64,000 bases of DNA. Origin: Aldrovandia affinis. Lineage: Eukaryota; Chordata; Actinopteri; Notacanthiformes; Halosauridae. The notes under the pieces were generated by a model. That model did no database searches, was not told the origin of the DNA, and was given only the letters and a program-made list of their open reading frames with translations. This document shows, in pieces, positions 61,148 to 64,000 of the stretch. The DNA lies in NCBI GenBank assembly GCA_029706075.1, contig JAINUG010000011.1, positions 6,020,001-6,084,000 on the forward strand, given 5' to 3'. The position numbers and the translations under genes were made by a program. Numbering within the stretch: the first letter of the stretch is position 1; the number at the start of each line of letters is the position of its first letter.

Positions 61148-62627
61148 GGCAGTTTACACACTCACGTGTAAAACATTTGGACAGGGTTTTACTTCTTAAG
61201 TTTGGGATCGTCCATTAAAGTGAGTGTGTTCCTTAATCCCATGTGACTACCCAATGTTTGGTGTCTCTTATTCTTCAGCCGCATCTGTCTGGGGCAGAGT
61301 GGACAGTGTGGTTATTCATCAGAGATAATTACTAATCCACCGCAGGGACACAATGCCACTCAGTGTGGTTGGATGAAGAGGGCACTTGTAGCCCAGATCC
61401 ATCCAAGTTACCAGTCAGGCTGTTAACAGACCTCCTCATGGGCGGGGGGACTGTGATGGGGTGGGGGTGGTTAGCCGACACAAGGGCCGTGATTCTTTTG
61501 CAGGACCCGCCCCCCCTTCCCGTCCCATCAATTATCGGCTTTTGTCTCCACAGCCCTTATCACTGGCAGCACTGCAGGAAGGGAACTGGGGCCGAGAGTA
61601 ACAATGATCAGGCGTTTGACCTCTAGGGCCAGCCCTGGTGGGTCCACACCCTGCCCACGGGTATGAGGGGGTGCCCCATACGCCCGGCTGTAAAAATAGA
61701 TCCGTGTTATTTTCAATTTTTCCTAATTAAATTCAAGAATACTTTATTTTAATACAACAGAAATTGGCCTGCATATCTACTACTGATGTGGGAGGAAAAT
61801 AAAACTGGCAGAAACATTTTAAAGTGATTAGCCTTTATTACAACTACATTCAATAAATAGCCCCCTTAACCCCAAAGTAATCAAAGTTGAGAGTCTGTTA
61901 AGAGACTGCACTAATACGTCAGAATGTATTCAACATACAAAGCAGTTCTCCTGTTGTTTTTTTGCTTTTAAAACAGTACTGCTTTTAAGAGAACAATCCA
62001 TTTAAAAAGAACAAATTAAACAGTTGCACATCTCCCCTACAGTTTGCTTAGTCTGGCTTTCAATACGAAGAGAAATAAAAAAATCACATTCACGGCAGAG
62101 GACATCATTGTGTTGAAACGTCATCAAAGTCTGCTACGTTTGCCTGAGGTGACTTGTTCGTTCTGTAAGTAAAAGCCTTAAAAATAAGAGCGCTCAATTC
62201 TCCGGACTCTTTAAAAGTCTATACAGCCACCATAGGGCTTCTTCACTAACTGATGCATACACGTACTGAAACGTCTGTGTGGTTAAAGATCTGAGGCTCA
62301 GCTGGCACCTGCAGGGTTTTGTGAGAGAGTGCACATCAGAGTAAACACGCTTCACGTTGCTCACTCAGCCGAGTCATCTCAATGGCCCCCACGACAGCCA
62401 TCTCTCGGCACTTCAACCATTTCATATCGCTCTGAACGCAGCAAAAACAAGAGAGCCCCGCAAGTTGTTAATTCCTGCCTGGAACATGGAACGTATCACA
62501 CGTCGGTTTCAACAGCCTGTGACATGGAGCGTGCCAAATGAGACACTGGAGCTCTGTTCATCCTCTGGCCCTCAGGTCCTGGAGGCCTGTTATGAGTTGC
62601 AAAGACATATTTGTTACAAATTGGGAG

Positions 62628-62746
62628 CCAATAGGGGCCTGGCCCTGTGACCCAGGGAACCAATGGGGGCCCAGCCTTGTGACCCAGGGGATCAATGGGC
62701 GCCCGCTCCTGTGACCCAGGTAACCAATGGGGGCCCAGCCTTGGGC
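62628..62746. repeat. 32-bp tandem repeat, about 3.7 copies, in mef2c intron
   Basis: Each unit begins with a CCAAT/TCAAT block, then GGGGGCC-type and CCTGTGACCCAGG sequence. Copies differ at several positions. Confidence 0.9.
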
Positions 62747-62869
62747 CTGCAGTGGCCAGGGGCATTTCACCATGGCACCAGCCCTCACACAGGGAGCTGA
62801 GCGAGCAGGCCAGGGGTGGCTCAGACAGCCATTCCATGCCTATTCTTCTCCATTTTCCCTGGCACTGCT

Positions 62870-63140
62870 GTGAGCCAAGAGCTATTTTTAGCCCTGCTGC
62901 CTTCTATTTTTAGGCAACTACCGGTTTTGAGGCATTTATTAGGGAAAAAACACAAAGGAAGGAGGGGCGCCCAAATCCCGGGCTTCCAGGCTGGCCGTCT
63001 GCAGTGATCCCACTGTTTAAAGCCTCACTGCAGGCGTTTCAGCTGGTTCCAATCCCAAAGAAGCGAGGGGAAAAAATGGAAACAGAGGGGAGAGAGAGAA
63101 AGAAAGGCAAAAAAAAGTTCTTGGTTTTATAAATAGCTAT
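62870..63140. promoter_or_regulatory. Candidate MEF2/E-box muscle enhancer inside mef2c intron
   Basis: Three consensus MEF2 sites occur in about 255 bp: CTATTTTTAG at 62882-62891, CTATTTTTAG at 62904-62913, and CTATTTATAA (minus) at 63127-63136. A CAGCTG E-box lies between them at 63040-63045. The first two are 22 bp apart, two helical turns. They sit in the mef2c intron 5' of the alpha exons. MEF2 autoregulation together with myogenic bHLH factors is known for mammalian Mef2c enhancers. Function of this copy is inferred. Confidence 0.45.
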
Positions 63141-64000
63141 GGCCTCTGGCAAATGGGGCCAAAATACAACAAGCTGTTACTATCCAAATAATAATAATAA
63201 TCTGACCCAAAACAAAGGAGTCTCTCTGTTGGTCAAATTCATGACGCGTGAGAGGTGGGGAGGGGTTTGTCGGTCACGTAATATGTGACAGTTTTTTTTA
63301 CTCTCCTTTTCTCTGGAGAAATGCTTATGGGTTTGTTTTCAACTTTTTTCCTTTCTTTAAGCAGCATGCCTGCCAGTGCAGGGCAATCAAATCTACATTA
63401 TCTGTACCCCTCCACACCCAAAGTCAGTGACAAACAAGAAAGTAAAGACTCTCTTCACACAAAAATTATGTAAATAAATAATCATGTCAGTAAATATAAT
63501 GTCAATAAATGTAAATAAAGTCAATGAAGAGATGTCTTTGCTAGTGGAGTTTTTTTCCCTTTGAAAGTGATAACCATTTATCTTCCTGTGCTCCATGTCT
63601 CAATAGAGGTAGATAAAAGACTGAAAAACAGCAGCCTTTAAGATGTACAGCTTTTAATCTCTTGGTAATATTAACTAAGAAAAAGATGGCAAATGCTTTG
63701 GCCTTTCCACCCTCAAAGTTACAGAGGTCAAGAGGTTAATTTACTTATCCCCACAAAGCTGATTCCTGGTTAAATCCTCAAAGTCACAGGCAAAAGCATC
63801 CAATGTATCTTACCCCCAACCATGGAGAACAGGTTATTCTCCAAAGCTGCACAACTGGCAAAGGTCATTTTAATATATTCAGCACATCACAGGAAGTAAT
63901 AAGCTAACAAACGAAAGCCACATTCACTACAATGTCCTTATTACCCCTGGGTAATACGCTAATGAATTGGATATGTGTGCAAATATACATGCTTATTGTC

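Larger units (their letters stand above)
55532..64000 (-). other. mef2c: mef2c intron 5' of the alpha exons, with regulatory-looking blocks
   Basis: At least 8.5 kb separates the alpha exons from the MADS/MEF2-domain exon, which is not in the window. The stretch contains CpG-rich blocks at 55960-56560, 57040-57600 and 60230-60760, a GA-rich patch at 58060-58330, the AP-1 pair, the E-box triplet and the MEF2-site cluster. No coding exon was recognised. Confidence 0.75.

Noticed and set aside
55532..64000. MADS-box/MEF2-domain exon of mef2c
   Set aside because: Searched on the minus strand for KRKFGLMKKAYELSVL-type and YNEPHESRTNSDIVE-type coding. Nothing found, so it must be outside the window.
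1..64000. CRISPR arrays, operons, prophage or bacterial systems
   Set aside because: The sequence is spliced vertebrate DNA. The short tandem arrays have no spacer-repeat organisation.

Overview
The window is vertebrate, almost certainly teleost, nuclear DNA. It has long AT-rich non-coding stretches, many (CA)n/(TA)n/(GA)n microsatellites, two decayed Tc1/mariner transposons, tRNA-derived SINEs with an eel-UnaL2/zebrafish-ZfL2-like 3' tail, and GT-AG spliced exons with strong vertebrate homology. I cannot name the species. The SINE tails fit many teleosts.

Two genes are recognisable, both on the minus strand. (1) The 3' part of mef2c, the MADS-box transcription factor, lies at 40543-55531. 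Nine coding segments are readable: two alternative alpha exons (alpha2 55388-55531, alpha1 55114-55251), 53317-53491, 52763-52810, 45112-45284, the 24-nt beta microexon 44293-44316, 43456-43585, 42498-42633, and the last exon 40543-40876 with its internal gamma splice acceptor. With alpha2, beta and gamma included they give 387 residues. Adding the two missing 5' coding exons (86 codons in the human gene) would give 473, the length of the human protein. The exons for the MADS and MEF2 domains are not seen and should lie beyond 64000. (2) A microRNA-9 precursor of the mir-9-2 type lies at 21630-21716, with mature miR-9-5p at 21679-21701 and miR-9-3p at 21643-21664. The order and orientation (mef2c, then mir-9 downstream on the same strand) match the human MEF2C - LINC00461/MIR9-2 arrangement on 5q14.3, so this is an old conserved synteny block.

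Layout by region. 1-8990: non-coding, CA repeats, a 38-bp near-perfect palindrome at 4778-4815. 8995-11441: two Tc1/mariner elements side by side. 11442-21629: non-coding, AT-rich, tandem repeats. 21630-28800: miR-9 and its probable spliced host lncRNA, with three exon-like segments and a palindromic POU-factor site. 28800-37300: desert with SINEs, a 172-bp LTR-like element and CTCF-like motifs. About 37300-40542: probable mef2c 3' UTR, containing a miR-9 seed match. 40543-64000: mef2c exons and introns. The upstream intron holds a cluster of MEF2 sites and an E-box that looks like an autoregulatory muscle enhancer.

No other protein-coding gene is supported. The remaining open frames are low-complexity repeat translations or chance frames. 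The main regulatory idea is a cis-linked circuit: mef2c may bind its own intron, and miR-9 made downstream may target the mef2c 3' UTR.
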